A DNA stretch of 64,000 bases from Aphanothece hegewaldii CCALA 016 (GCF_003007785.1 NZ_PXOH01000010.1:62001-126000); one strand, 5' to 3'; numbered from the stretch's first letter, positions 52,217 through 61,835 are shown. Program-made: numbers and translations. Notes: generated from the letters alone by a model not told the origin.

Positions 52217-53722
52217 ATGAAACGATTTTGGTTATACATTGTCCTATTCATTGCGAGTATCGAGAGTGTTGCTCTAGCCGTGAATCAGGCAACGGAACCA
52301 ACAGGATTATTAAATCAGCTTTTACAAGCCATCTATCAGACTCTTTCGGCTGTTTTGGGGTTTAGTATCGGTGGAATGCCCCTAATCGTATTGTGGTTGA
52401 TAGCTGGCTCATTTTTCTTCACCATACGAATGAAGTTTATTAACTTTCGAGCCTTTAAACACGCCATTGATGTAACAAGAGGAAAATATGATAATCCTGA
52501 TGAACCAGGCGAGGTGACTCATTTCCAAGCTTTAGCGACGGCTCTTTCGGGTACAGTTGGTTTAGGGAATATTGCAGGTGTGGCGATCGCTATTAGTCTT
52601 GGTGGACCTGGTGCCGCATTTTGGATGACGATCGCGGGTTTTTTGGCCATGACGCTAAAGTTTGTTGAGTGTACTTTGGGTCAAAAATATCGTATCCTGC
52701 GGGCGGATGGTACGATCGCTGGTGGACCGATGTACTATCTTGAGCAAGGTTTAGCAGAAAAAGGATACCCTAGGTTCGGCAAAGTTTTAGCCATTCTTTT
52801 TTGTATTCTTGCCATTATTGGCGGTGGTGGTGGTTCAACCATGTTTCAAACCAATCAATCTTATTTAGCAGTGGCGCAGGTTTTCCCTTGGTTTGTGACT
52901 CATGCTTGGGTTTACGGTCTAATCATGGTGTTGCTCGTGGGAATTGTCATTTTAGGCGGAATTAAAAGCATTGGAGCGGTTGCAGGTACTATTGTTCCTT
53001 TTATGTGCGGTATCTATGTTGTAGCCTCAATTTGGGTCATTTTAGCTAACATTTCTTTGTTACCTGTAGCCATTGGGAAAATTATTACAGAAGCTTTTTA
53101 CCCGCAAGCATTGGCCGGCGGTTTCATAGGAACAATTGTACAAGGATTTCGACGAGCCGCTTATTCTAATACAGCAGGTCAAGGCGTTGCAGCGATCGCA
53201 CACGCAGCCGCACAAACCACCGAACCTGTTAGAGAGGGAATTGTTTCTCTACTCGAACCGTTTATCGATACCATCATTGTTTGTAATATGACGGCTTTGG
53301 TGATGGTGATTACGGGTGCTTATAATGATCCTAGGTTTAATGAATTAAATGGCACACAACTGACTCAAGCTGCTTTCGGTAGCGTCATTTCTTGGTTTCC
53401 CTATATCTTAGCCGTTTGTATTTTTCTGTTTGCCTATTCAACGGTGATGTCTTGGGGATATTACAGTGAGTTATGTTGGGAATATCTATTCGGTGATCGG
53501 GGTAATATTTTTTTAAAGATAGGCTTTTTAATCATTGTCTTTTTGGGTGCGGTCATTAATCCCAAAATTTTTATTGATCTAAGCGATTTAATGCTGATTT
53601 CTGTTGCTTTTCCCAATTTACTCGGCTGTTATTTCCTGGGTAACGATGTGGCATTAGATTTAAAAAACTATATGATACGACTTCAAAAAAATGAATTTAC
53701 CCTAGAGTTAGTACATAAATAG
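52217..53722 (+). CDS. Sodium:alanine/glycine symporter (AGCS family)
   Basis: An eleven-helix amino acid/Na+ symporter. Family features include ATALSGTVGLGNIAGVAIAI near 110, GGPGAAFWM, FVECTLGQKYR, and FRRAAYSNTAGQGVAAIAHAAA near 313. It imports alanine or glycine with sodium. The first 22 residues look like a cleavable signal or an extra helix. It lies 98 bases after the DUF3352 gene. Confidence 0.93.
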   Translation: MKRFWLYIVLFIASIESVALAVNQATEPTGLLNQLLQAIYQTLSAVLGFSIGGMPLIVLWLIAGSFFFTIRMKFINFRAFKHAIDVTRGKYDNPDEPGEVTHFQALATALSGTVGLGNIAGVAIAISLGGPGAAFWMTIAGFLAMTLKFVECTLGQKYRILRADGTIAGGPMYYLEQGLAEKGYPRFGKVLAILFCILAIIGGGGGSTMFQTNQSYLAVAQVFPWFVTHAWVYGLIMVLLVGIVILGGIKSIGAVAGTIVPFMCGIYVVASIWVILANISLLPVAIGKIITEAFYPQALAGGFIGTIVQGFRRAAYSNTAGQGVAAIAHAAAQTTEPVREGIVSLLEPFIDTIIVCNMTALVMVITGAYNDPRFNELNGTQLTQAAFGSVISWFPYILAVCIFLFAYSTVMSWGYYSELCWEYLFGDRGNIFLKIGFLIIVFLGAVINPKIFIDLSDLMLISVAFPNLLGCYFLGNDVALDLKNYMIRLQKNEFTLELVHK

Positions 53723-53730
53723 CTTTTGAA

Positions 53731-54165
53731 TTATTCTCCGATATCTTCATTCCATAACTCAGGTTTTACCGTAATGAAATCTTGCATTAATTGTTTACAT
53801 TCTTCTGAATCAATATCAATTACTTCTACACCGTGAGATTCCATGAATTCTTTAGCGCCAGGGAAAGTTTTAGATTCTCCTGCAATTACTTTTTTGATGC
53901 CGAACTGTACAACGGCTCCCGCACACAGATAACAAGGCATTAAAGTAGAATAAAGGGTTGTTCCTTTGTATGTGCCAATTCGTCCCGCATTCCTCAAACA
54001 ATCAATTTCTGCATGAGTCATTGGATCACCGTCTTGTACTCGTTTATTATGTCCTTTTCCGATAATTTTTCCATCACGTACTAAAACTGAACCAATGGGA
54101 ATACCACCCTCACTAAGTCCTTGTTTTGCTTCTGCGATCGCTTCTTCCATAAAATCATCGTTCAT
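53731..54165 (-). CDS. Cytosine deaminase of the yeast FCY1 type
   Basis: A zinc-dependent deaminase. Ligand His51 with catalytic Glu53 lies in THAEI, and Cys78/Cys81 in PCYLC. The sequence resembles Saccharomyces FCY1 throughout: GGIPIGSVLV, GHNKRVQDGDP, and a C-terminus of PELWNEDIGE that matches FCY1 closely. FCY1 turns cytosine into uracil in pyrimidine salvage. E. coli CodA is an unrelated TIM-barrel enzyme, so this is the fungal-type fold. It follows the alanine symporter tail to tail. Confidence 0.85.
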   Translation of the reverse strand: MNDDFMEEAIAEAKQGLSEGGIPIGSVLVRDGKIIGKGHNKRVQDGDPMTHAEIDCLRNAGRIGTYKGTTLYSTLMPCYLCAGAVVQFGIKKVIAGESKTFPGAKEFMESHGVEVIDIDSEECKQLMQDFITVKPELWNEDIGE

Positions 54166-54247
54166 TGATGTGATCCTTGCTCTATTACTGTCATCTTCTC
54201 CCGCAAATCATACCAATTTTTCAGAAATATAACAAATACAGTTGTAG

Positions 54248-54266
54248 GGGTTTGGTTTCCAAACCC
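54248..54266. repeat. GGGTTTGG palindromic repeat, copy 2
   Basis: GGGTTTGG (54248-54255), TTT, CCAAACCC (54259-54266): a perfect 8-bp stem. It lies between the cytosine deaminase start and the DUF1232 gene end, 31 bases from a GGTGGG-type repeat. The same stem occurs near 40015 with an AAA loop and near 62663. Confidence 0.7.
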
Positions 54267-54297
54267 TCTTATAAAGTAAACAGTCAATAAAACAAAA

Positions 54298-54314
54298 GGT
54301 GAGCATCGCCCACC
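54298..54314. repeat. GGTGGG palindromic repeat, copy 3
   Basis: GGTGAG (54298-54303) and CCCACC (54309-54314) form a 6-bp stem with one mismatch over CATCG. Two repeat families therefore lie together in this 180-base gap. Confidence 0.5.
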
Positions 54315-54345
54315 CTCTATCTTAATTGAAAAAATAATTTAAATT

Positions 54346-54633
54346 CTAAGCAATAGTTTCGCTTTTAATTTCGACTTCAACAGGTTGCTCATTGACTGGG
54401 GTTTTCGTTTTCGCTTGTAGTTTTTGAGTTAATAAAGCCGAAACTTCAGTTACGAGTAAAGTTACAATAATTCCATCATCAATCCAACCAATAATAGGAA
54501 TAAAATCAGGAGCCAAATCAATAGGACTAATCAAATAAAGGATAGATGCACCGATCAATAACCAACGATACTTAGGATTACGAATCGTTTCTTTATACCA
54601 GTTATAGAAAGATTGAGCAATGTTGTTCATCAC
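54346..54633 (-). CDS. DUF1232 (YkvA-family) small membrane protein
   Basis: A 95-residue protein. The DUF1232 core reads YRWLLIGASILYLISPIDLAPDFIPIIGW (split here by position 22-50), with the invariant SPIDLxPDFIP motif and two hydrophobic segments. The C-terminal 30 residues are charged. Function not known. It is alone on its strand with palindromic repeats downstream. Confidence 0.88.
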   Translation of the reverse strand: MMNNIAQSFYNWYKETIRNPKYRWLLIGASILYLISPIDLAPDFIPIIGWIDDGIIVTLLVTEVSALLTQKLQAKTKTPVNEQPVEVEIKSETIA

Positions 54634-54774
54634 AGAAACCCCCGAAACATTTCACATATTTTTATCTTCCAATAAATTATCTTTTAAAATAAGTGAGGAT
54701 TCTACTAAGCTAAAGGCGTAAAAACCTCACTCATATAGGCATAAAAACAGTGATTGAAGTTGCGTAAATTTTCT

Positions 54775-55518
54775 CTATAATGATTGTCCAACATCTATAA
54801 CTTTAGTCGTACTTCCACGAGACAGAAAAACTTGTTGATTTTTGATTTGCAAGATAACCCAACCATTAACATTTTCACCGATCGCAACTCGTTTAGTTAT
54901 TCCATCTACATCAAATAATGCTGATGAGCGCTCTCCTAATTCTAAAATACCCACCAATTTACCACCACCCGCAAAAATAGGCTGTATTGGTGGGGTGGGA
55001 ATAGCTGAAGGGGCTACGGTGACGACTGGGGGAGGAGGTGGAATGGGAATAGATGATACGGTTACTTTTTGGGGTAATGGTAGTTGAGGTTTAGCTGGTT
55101 TAGCTGGTGTTGATGGGGTTAATTTTTTGGGTTTAGCGGCGGTAAAAGAGGGATTTTGGGGATAAACCGGAATGTAAATTCGTTCGACTGGAGTAGCTGG
55201 AGTACTGATAGGGGGTGGGGGTGGGGGTGGCGCTATCCTAACGACTGGTGGTACGGATGTCGGTTGAGGGGAGGGTTTAGCTACTTTTGCGGTAACAGTC
55301 TTTTGGTCTATTTTTGCTAATGATTTCTCTAAATTAGCGATAAACTCATCATTAGATGGAGAAATGTTAGTGTTAGTTGGTGCGACATTTACTTGTTTGG
55401 GTTTTTGGTGGGTGAATATCCATGTTACTGTTAAACCAAAGTAAAGACTTGCGATGAAAAAAAGTAATTTATCTAGGGGAATTTGTACAACCTGTCTTGG
55501 TCTAGAATTGTAAGTCAT
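54775..55518 (-). CDS. Proline-rich membrane-anchored protein, GspC/PilP-like C-terminal domain
   Basis: A cytoplasmic stub leads to one membrane helix (residues 18-36), then a Pro/Thr/Lys-rich spacer (60-185) with several runs of proline. The last 65 residues (GGGKLVGILELGERSSALFDVDG; NVNGWVILQIKNQQVFLS) resemble the homology region of type II secretion GspC and the pilus lipoprotein PilP, which connect inner-membrane parts to the secretin. No secretion or pilus genes are adjacent, so the role is inferred from fold alone. Confidence 0.62.
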   Translation of the reverse strand: MTYNSRPRQVVQIPLDKLLFFIASLYFGLTVTWIFTHQKPKQVNVAPTNTNISPSNDEFIANLEKSLAKIDQKTVTAKVAKPSPQPTSVPPVVRIAPPPPPPPISTPATPVERIYIPVYPQNPSFTAAKPKKLTPSTPAKPAKPQLPLPQKVTVSSIPIPPPPPVVTVAPSAIPTPPIQPIFAGGGKLVGILELGERSSALFDVDGITKRVAIGENVNGWVILQIKNQQVFLSRGSTTKVIDVGQSL

Positions 55519-55622
55519 TTTTCAACTAAGCGGAGCAAAAACTATATCTATATTCTGTTTACCCAAAATATAGAATAAAATTATCACTCTTCCCAAAGAT
55601 ATACAAAAAAATTTAGTAATCT

Positions 55623-56429
55623 CTAACTAATGGGAGTTGCAGCGCCATTTGTTAAGTCTACATCTTCAGCATAACTATAAACATCGATTCCTAGATTTTG
55701 GGCTACGGTTAAAGCAGCAGGATGTACCATCGGTGAAATAACCAGTTTACGGGTTGCTTGACGTTGATGTCGCTTCTCGTAAAACAAGACTTTCTTCATA
55801 AAAGTATACATATCGGATTTACTCATCGATGATTTAATTTCAGCAATGATGAGTGTGCCATTTTGGATAATTAAATCTAATTCTATCTGATCGGGTCTAC
55901 CAAAAACTTCTCCTTGATCGTCATATTCGGTGATACTAACCACTTCAACATTAAAGGAGTCTTGTAAAATACCTTGTAAAGCATTACGAAAAGATTGTTC
56001 TGTATATAAACCCCATCTAGCACCCAAAGCACCGATCGTACTATCATGCTTATTACCTAGGCGTTTAATTTCTTGTAGGGTTTGATCGATACGCTTCTCG
56101 TTTTCATTCAATTTATGCTGGTTTTCATCCCATTTGCGCTGGTTTTCGAGTTGATTTTCATCCCATTTACGCTGGTTTTCATCCCATTTACGTTGGTTTT
56201 CGAGTTGATTTTCATCCCATATACGCTGGTTTTCATCCCATTTACGTCTCTGTTCTTCTCTATCTTGTCGCAGTTCTGCTAAAATTTGATCAAAACGACT
56301 TTCAGTTTCTTGTTTTCCCGCAAAATATTTATCTACCGCTTGTACAATGATACGCCGCATTTCTGTATCTTGCAAAAGTGCCGGTAGTTCTCTTTTAATG
56401 ATTTGTTTAAGGTCTTCTTCTGTCGTCAT
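55623..56429 (-). CDS. DUF3782 protein with WDENQ repeats and nuclease-like C-terminus
   Basis: Residues 1-60 form a helical start. Residues 62-115 are tandem copies of RKWDENQ and xxWDENQLENQ, a coiled-coil tract with an 18-residue super-unit. The C-terminal 120 residues resemble a PD-(D/E)xK nuclease core: QIELDLIIQNGTLIIAEIKSS carries Asp and the E-x-K pair. The family is common in cyanobacteria, often in variable regions; true nuclease activity is not shown. It is 32 bases after smc on the same strand. Confidence 0.78.
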   Translation of the reverse strand: MTTEEDLKQIIKRELPALLQDTEMRRIIVQAVDKYFAGKQETESRFDQILAELRQDREEQRRKWDENQRIWDENQLENQRKWDENQRKWDENQLENQRKWDENQHKLNENEKRIDQTLQEIKRLGNKHDSTIGALGARWGLYTEQSFRNALQGILQDSFNVEVVSITEYDDQGEVFGRPDQIELDLIIQNGTLIIAEIKSSMSKSDMYTFMKKVLFYEKRHQRQATRKLVISPMVHPAALTVAQNLGIDVYSYAEDVDLTNGAATPIS

Positions 56430-56461
56430 GTAAGCCGTATAAGATGAATATATTATTTATC

Positions 56462-59400
56462 TTATACTTTAATTCCCAAAACCTGAGTATAGGCTCCTCT
56501 AGCTTGAGTAACTCCTATTGTACGTTGAGAAGCTTCGATCATAGGACGACGCAAACTAACAACAATAAACTGTGCTTGTTGAGCTTGTTTTTGGATCATT
56601 TTAGAGAGTTTTTCGACATTTGCACCATCTAAAAACATATCGACTTCATCAAAAGCATAAAAGGGAGAAGGGCGATATTTTTGTAAAGAAAAAATAAAAC
56701 TTAAAGCAGTTAAAGACTTTTCACCACCAGACATAGAACTTAATCTTTGTACGGGTTTTCCTTTGGGATGAGCGACTAAATTTAATCCCCCATTAAATGG
56801 ATCTTCTGCATCTTCTAATTGTAAATATCCATCACCATCAGAAAGTGTCGCAAAAATTACTTTAAAATTTTCATTAACTGCGTCAAAAGCTTCTTTAAAA
56901 GCTCGAAATCTTAGAGTAGTAAAATTTTCAATTCTTAAAAGTAGTTCGGTTCTTTCTCCTTGAAGAGTGGTTAATTTATTCTTTAATTCTTCTATTCTTT
57001 CTTGAGTTTTTTCATATTCTTCTAAAGCTAACATATTAACGGGTTCCATTGCTTCTAAGCGTTTTTGTCCTAAACGTATATCATTTTGGAGCTTTTCAAT
57101 TTGAACGGTTATACTTTCATTTTCAGAAAAATTTTCTAATACTTCGGGTAATTCGTTTTGATTTTGTTTAATTTGTTCTTGTAAAGTTTCTAATGCTTCT
57201 TTTCTTTCTTGTTGATTAATAATTAATTTTTCTTGCTTCCAAGTTAATTGTTGCTGTTGGTTTTGTAATGAATGTAATATATTTTCTATTTGATTTCGTT
57301 GTTGTTTGGTTTCTCCTAATGTCTCATTCAGTTTTTCTAATAATGTTTCTGTTTCTATAATTTGATTATTAAAAGAATTTACATCAGTCTGTAAATTAAT
57401 TTTTTGCTGAAGATTCTTTTCTTTTTGTTTTTCTAAACTATTCAAATTTTGCTCTAATTCTCTAATTTTGTCTTTAATTCTTCTATCGCTATTTTCTAAA
57501 TCTTTTAAATAAGATTCTTTTGCTCTTAAATTATGTTCTTTTTGTTGTAATTTTTCTTCAATTAATTTAAGATTATTTTGAATATCTTGCCATTCTTGGT
57601 GTGTTTTTGATTCTTCTAATTTAGATAGTTTTTCTTGTTCTTCTTGCAACTTTTGTTCTAAATCAGGAATTTCTAAAGTCAAAATTTGTAACCGTAGTTG
57701 AGCATTTTCTAAAGCTTGTTCATTTTGTAATAACTGTTTAGCGAGTTCGTTTTTTTCTAAAGACAAACGGTGCATATCTTTTTGTAACTGTTCAAAATAT
57801 AATTGTTTTTCTCTACCATTTTGACGCAATTCTGTTATTTCTTGAGTTAGCTTTCTGACTTGAGATGTTTTTTCTAAAATTAACTCATCACTTCTCGATA
57901 AAATCTGCTCAATTTCAGTTAAACGACGCTTAAAAATTTCTGCTTCTTCTGATTCTTTAGGATTCGTTGTACCGAAGTGTATAGTAGAACGATTCGGTTG
58001 ACTTCCTCCTGTCATTGCACCACTCATTTCTAATAATTCACCTTCTAAAGTAACGATTCGATAATCACCTAAATATCGTCTCGCATCATCTATATTTTCA
58101 AAAATAACAGTACTCCCAAAAATATAGGCAAAAACAGCATTATAACGAGAATGATAGGTGACTAAATTAACCGCTAAATCAATAAATCCTTTAGCATATT
58201 TTAGTGTTGAAATATCTTGCAATCGTTGGGAACGTATTTTATTAAGGGGTAAAAAAGTTGCTCGTCCAGCGCGTTTTTGTTTGAGTAAAGCAATACCAGC
58301 AGATGCTACACTATCATCATCGACGACAACATGACCTAATCTTGCACCCGCAGCAATTTCTAAAGCTAATTGATATTGTGGTTTAACCTCCCCTAAAGAA
58401 GCAACTAAACCACAAACACCGGGTAAGTCTGATTGTAAAATAATTTGAGTCGCATAAGTTCCTTGTACTTCGTTTTGTGCTTGTTTGGTTGCTTCGAGTT
58501 TATCGAGTTCTCTTTGTTTGTCTCGTTGTTCTTTTTGCAGACGTTTTTGGGTATCTTGTTGTAAGGTGAGAAGTTGTTCTTGTATGGTTAATTGTTGTGC
58601 TAATTCTTTAAAAGTTTGTTCAAAGTTATTGACATCTTGAGATAAATTTTCTGCTTCAGTTGTTTTATTAGTTATTTCACTTATCGTAAGTTTTAAGCGT
58701 TGCGTTTGTTCTGTGATGGTAATTTGTAAACTCTGATATCGTTCGTTGAGTTGTGCTTGTTCGGTTCGATAAGGGTTAAGTTGTTCTTGTAAATGATTAA
58801 TTTTGCGAGATAAATTAGTTTGTTCTTGTACCCATGCTTCGGATGCTGCTGCGAGGGTTTGTGCTTGAATTCTGTTTTGTACAAGTGTATCTTTAAAGTG
58901 TTTATGCTGCTGAGATAAAATCGGTAATTGTTCGGTTTCTATAGTAATTTTTTCGCTGATGATTTGGGTTAATTGCTGGTGATATTGTTTAATTTCTTGT
59001 TGGATACGTTCAGCATCATTATGATGGGTTGAAATTAGCGTTTCTAGTTCTTGTTGTCGTTGAATAAGTTGCTGACGTTGTGCTTGTTGGGTAACGAGTT
59101 GGGAAGAAAGGAATAAATGTTCTTCTTCTCCTAATGCTTTGACTTTAGTATTAAATTGTTCAAGTTCTGTTGTGGTTTGTTGTATTTGAGTGTTTATTGT
59201 AGTGAGTTGGGTTTGTAGTTGAATTGCTTCGGTGTCTCCTGTGGTAATTTGAGTTTGTAAATGTTGATATTGTTCTTTGAGCAAGTACCATTTTAAAACA
59301 ACTTCTTTGCGTTGTTTATTTTGGATGTCTGCTTTAAGTTTTTGATATTTTTCTGCTTTGATGCGGTCTGTGTCGAGTCGTAAAAGCGATCGCGTTAATT

Positions 59401-60013
59401 CTTGTTCTATAATATGACAACGGTCTTCTCGTTCGCGTACTGATTCTAAGGTTTTGAGCGTCTTCTCGATTTTACGGTCAAATTCAGCAACTCCAGCTAA
59501 TTCATCAATAATTTCTCGTCTTTCTTTGGAGTTCATCGTAATAATTCGCGTCACATCCCCCTGTAAAACAACGTTATAACCTTCGGGATAAATGCGAAAA
59601 CGGTTTAATTGTTCGTGCAATTCACTAACGGTACAAAGTTCACCGTTAATGTAATAAGTTGAGGTGTAGTTTCCCCCTTTTCCCACCCGTAAACGTCGGG
59701 TAACAGTCCATTCTCGATGATAACCATTTCCGTTATTTTCTTCAGCTTCTGACACATCAAAAGTCACCGAGACGCTTGCTTCAGTGGTATTGCGATGAGT
59801 GCCATGATTATGATTTACTAAATCGGGTAATCTTTCCGCACGCATTCCTTTAGAAGACGCTAACCCTAAACAAAATAGTAGCGCATCTAAAATATTTGAT
59901 TTTCCTGAACCATTGGGACCAGAAACAACCGTAAAACCAGGTAACAAGGGAATAGGAGTCGTTCCACCAAATGATTTAAAGTGGGATAGTTCCACCCGCT
60001 TAATATAGACCAT
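56462..60013 (-). CDS. smc: Chromosome segregation protein SMC
   Basis: The condensin core ATPase. Walker A GPNGSGKS lies at 32-39. Two long coiled coils (about 165-510 and 680-1010) flank the hinge (about 515-660, LPGVCGLVASLGEVKPQYQLALE onward). The C-terminal head carries the signature LSGGEK-type motif (SSMSGGEKSLTALSF) and Walker B YAFDEVDMFLD. Length 1183 is normal. No ScpA or ScpB gene is in the window. Its 5' end faces the small peptidoglycan-binding gene across 376 bases. Confidence 0.96.
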   Translation of the reverse strand: MVYIKRVELSHFKSFGGTTPIPLLPGFTVVSGPNGSGKSNILDALLFCLGLASSKGMRAERLPDLVNHNHGTHRNTTEASVSVTFDVSEAEENNGNGYHREWTVTRRLRVGKGGNYTSTYYINGELCTVSELHEQLNRFRIYPEGYNVVLQGDVTRIITMNSKERREIIDELAGVAEFDRKIEKTLKTLESVREREDRCHIIEQELTRSLLRLDTDRIKAEKYQKLKADIQNKQRKEVVLKWYLLKEQYQHLQTQITTGDTEAIQLQTQLTTINTQIQQTTTELEQFNTKVKALGEEEHLFLSSQLVTQQAQRQQLIQRQQELETLISTHHNDAERIQQEIKQYHQQLTQIISEKITIETEQLPILSQQHKHFKDTLVQNRIQAQTLAAASEAWVQEQTNLSRKINHLQEQLNPYRTEQAQLNERYQSLQITITEQTQRLKLTISEITNKTTEAENLSQDVNNFEQTFKELAQQLTIQEQLLTLQQDTQKRLQKEQRDKQRELDKLEATKQAQNEVQGTYATQIILQSDLPGVCGLVASLGEVKPQYQLALEIAAGARLGHVVVDDDSVASAGIALLKQKRAGRATFLPLNKIRSQRLQDISTLKYAKGFIDLAVNLVTYHSRYNAVFAYIFGSTVIFENIDDARRYLGDYRIVTLEGELLEMSGAMTGGSQPNRSTIHFGTTNPKESEEAEIFKRRLTEIEQILSRSDELILEKTSQVRKLTQEITELRQNGREKQLYFEQLQKDMHRLSLEKNELAKQLLQNEQALENAQLRLQILTLEIPDLEQKLQEEQEKLSKLEESKTHQEWQDIQNNLKLIEEKLQQKEHNLRAKESYLKDLENSDRRIKDKIRELEQNLNSLEKQKEKNLQQKINLQTDVNSFNNQIIETETLLEKLNETLGETKQQRNQIENILHSLQNQQQQLTWKQEKLIINQQERKEALETLQEQIKQNQNELPEVLENFSENESITVQIEKLQNDIRLGQKRLEAMEPVNMLALEEYEKTQERIEELKNKLTTLQGERTELLLRIENFTTLRFRAFKEAFDAVNENFKVIFATLSDGDGYLQLEDAEDPFNGGLNLVAHPKGKPVQRLSSMSGGEKSLTALSFIFSLQKYRPSPFYAFDEVDMFLDGANVEKLSKMIQKQAQQAQFIVVSLRRPMIEASQRTIGVTQARGAYTQVLGIKV

Positions 60014-60389
60014 GAGCGCCGAAGTGAAGAAGTTATTATGAGAAAATTATGATAGTTCTGTCGTATTAATTGATCTAGTTTAACAGTTGGACAGCTAGAA
60101 CGTGTTTGATGTTCCGTATGCAAGAAGTAATTATTGATACATAATATATCCAAACCTATTGAAACGTGTTGCATCTCTAATTTTAAAAATGGTATAGAAC
60201 ACAACAAATTCTTGATATTAATGCGATAATAGGATTTAATCAATGCTTAAAGGAAAAATAATATCTTATTAAAATTGTTTCTATTCTAAAATCTGATGTT
60301 AAATTAAATTAAGTTTATTCACTTGGGTTAATCTACGAGATTCATTTACTTAATTAAATAGAGCATTCAAAATTTTAGAGTATCAGACT
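60014..60389. other. Intergenic region between smc and the peptidoglycan-binding gene
   Basis: 376 bases between divergent starts, AT-rich. An open frame on the minus strand continues past the smc start but is only a shadow. I see no promoter with good spacing, no small gene with a ribosome binding site, and no RNA gene. Confidence 0.45.
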
Positions 60390-60659
60390 ATGGGGATTAT
60401 TTTATGTTCGTTTATTTTTTATACTGAAATCCAAGCTAAGAGTATGCCTACATTAAGTTTAGGGAGTCAAGGCGATTTAGTATTAATATTGCAGGAATAT
60501 TTGTATCAAGCGGGTCATTATGATGGCTCAATTGATGGCTATTTTAACCTACAAACTTATGATGCAACTAGAGCGTTTCAACAGAGAGTAGGTATTTTTC
60601 CTCGTGGGATTGTTGACCCCACAACTTGGAAAGCTATTATAAATCATTACTATTATTGA
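60390..60659 (+). CDS. Small peptidoglycan-binding domain protein
   Basis: An 89-residue protein. Residues 1-17 (MGIILCSFIFYTEIQAK) look like a short signal peptide. Residues 20-85 are one PG-binding domain type 1: LSLGSQGDLVLILQEYL, GHYDGSIDGYFNLQTYDATRAFQQ and VDPTTWKAI. It would bind wall peptidoglycan without an attached enzyme. An internal ATG at 60444 would remove the signal; no strong ribosome binding site decides. It is 29 bases from the convergent murG. Confidence 0.78.
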   Translation: MGIILCSFIFYTEIQAKSMPTLSLGSQGDLVLILQEYLYQAGHYDGSIDGYFNLQTYDATRAFQQRVGIFPRGIVDPTTWKAIINHYYY

Positions 60660-60687
60660 GCCAATTACGGGTAAAACTAAGGACTTT

Positions 60688-61746
60688 TTAGGGTAAATTA
60701 CGGATTAAATTAGCCAATCTTTCGGCACTATCTATATAGGCTAAACTAGCGGATTGAGTTGCCATAAAATCTAGCTTTTGTGGTGAAGCGAGTAACTCTA
60801 AAACCTTTTTTTCGAGCAATTCTGATGATAATTCATCTTGACGATAAAGATAAGCTGCGTCTGCATCAGCGAACACTTTTGCATTATAAAATTGATGGTC
60901 TTCTGCTGCAAAGGGATAGGGAATGAGAATAGATGGAGTTTTTGTAACTGCTAATTCCGTTAAAGTTCCTGAACCTGAACGACTCACCGCAAGGGTTGCA
61001 CGTTGCAATAATCCCGCCATATTTTCATAAAATGGTAAAGAAATATAGTGAGGATGCTTTAAAATATTTGCTTCTGGGTCATTTTCTCCCGTTAAATGAA
61101 CTATATACGCTCCTGCGGCTAACCATGCGGCCGCGCATTGTCTGACGATTCGATTGAGTGCGACTGCACCTTGTGACCCCCCAACGACGACAATTAAAGG
61201 TACATCCGATTGTATATCTAAATCTAATGGTTGTGGTGCGAGAAACTGAGAACGAACAGGAGTACTCAGCCAAAGGGTTTTAGAACGTTTGAGATATTTC
61301 GCTGTTTCCGGAAAACCTAGTGCAACAGTATTACAAAAAGGTCCCAGAAAAGTTGTAACTTTGCCTGGGATAGAATTCGATTCGTGTAAAATTACTGGGA
61401 TATTTTGGAGTCGTGCAGCTAAAATAGTGGGACCGGCAATGTATCCACCTGTACTAAAAACAGCGTCTATCTTTCTTTGTTTGAGAAGTTGTTGAACCTG
61501 AAAAATTGCTGCAATTTGACGAAAGAAAATTTGTAACGTCTTAAAACCTAAACGAGTTTGAAACCCTTCAATCGGTATAGTATGAAGAGGGTAGCATTTT
61601 GGAACTAAAGTCTGTTCCAAACGGTCAGGCACTCCTAACCATTCAATTTCATAATCCTTTAATTGTTCTGCTACTGCAAGAGCCGGGAATAGATGTCCTC
61701 CTGTTCCACTAGCAGCAATGAGTAACCGAGTGGGTGTTTGAGTCAT
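60688..61746 (-). CDS. murG: MurG, lipid II-forming GlcNAc transferase
   Basis: Transfers GlcNAc from UDP-GlcNAc to lipid I to make lipid II on the inner face of the membrane. The glycine-rich GTGGHLFPALAVAEQL segment lies at 15-30. Donor-site segments are VVGGSQGAVALN near 186 and SRSGSGTLTELAVTKTPSILIPYP near 254. It is a soluble, membrane-associated GT-B enzyme of normal length (352). It is divergent from the DUF4440/SnoaL-like gene. With PBP2 and the NlpC/P60 gene it belongs to wall synthesis. Confidence 0.95.
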   Translation of the reverse strand: MTQTPTRLLIAASGTGGHLFPALAVAEQLKDYEIEWLGVPDRLEQTLVPKCYPLHTIPIEGFQTRLGFKTLQIFFRQIAAIFQVQQLLKQRKIDAVFSTGGYIAGPTILAARLQNIPVILHESNSIPGKVTTFLGPFCNTVALGFPETAKYLKRSKTLWLSTPVRSQFLAPQPLDLDIQSDVPLIVVVGGSQGAVALNRIVRQCAAAWLAAGAYIVHLTGENDPEANILKHPHYISLPFYENMAGLLQRATLAVSRSGSGTLTELAVTKTPSILIPYPFAAEDHQFYNAKVFADADAAYLYRQDELSSELLEKKVLELLASPQKLDFMATQSASLAYIDSAERLANLIRNLP

Positions 61747-61835
61747 TCGCTTAAACTAAAATTGAATGGTTAAATCTTACTACCAACTAACACTTATTAC
61801 AACTGAACAATTTATCCAGATACAACAAATTACCA

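Noticed and set aside
56082..56282. Plus-strand hydrophobic open frame opposite the WDENQ repeats
   Set aside because: It is the complement of a repetitive coding tract; the apparent membrane segments are an artefact.
59887..60243. Minus-strand open frame across the smc start
   Set aside because: It overlaps the SMC head in another frame and shows no domain or ribosome binding site.
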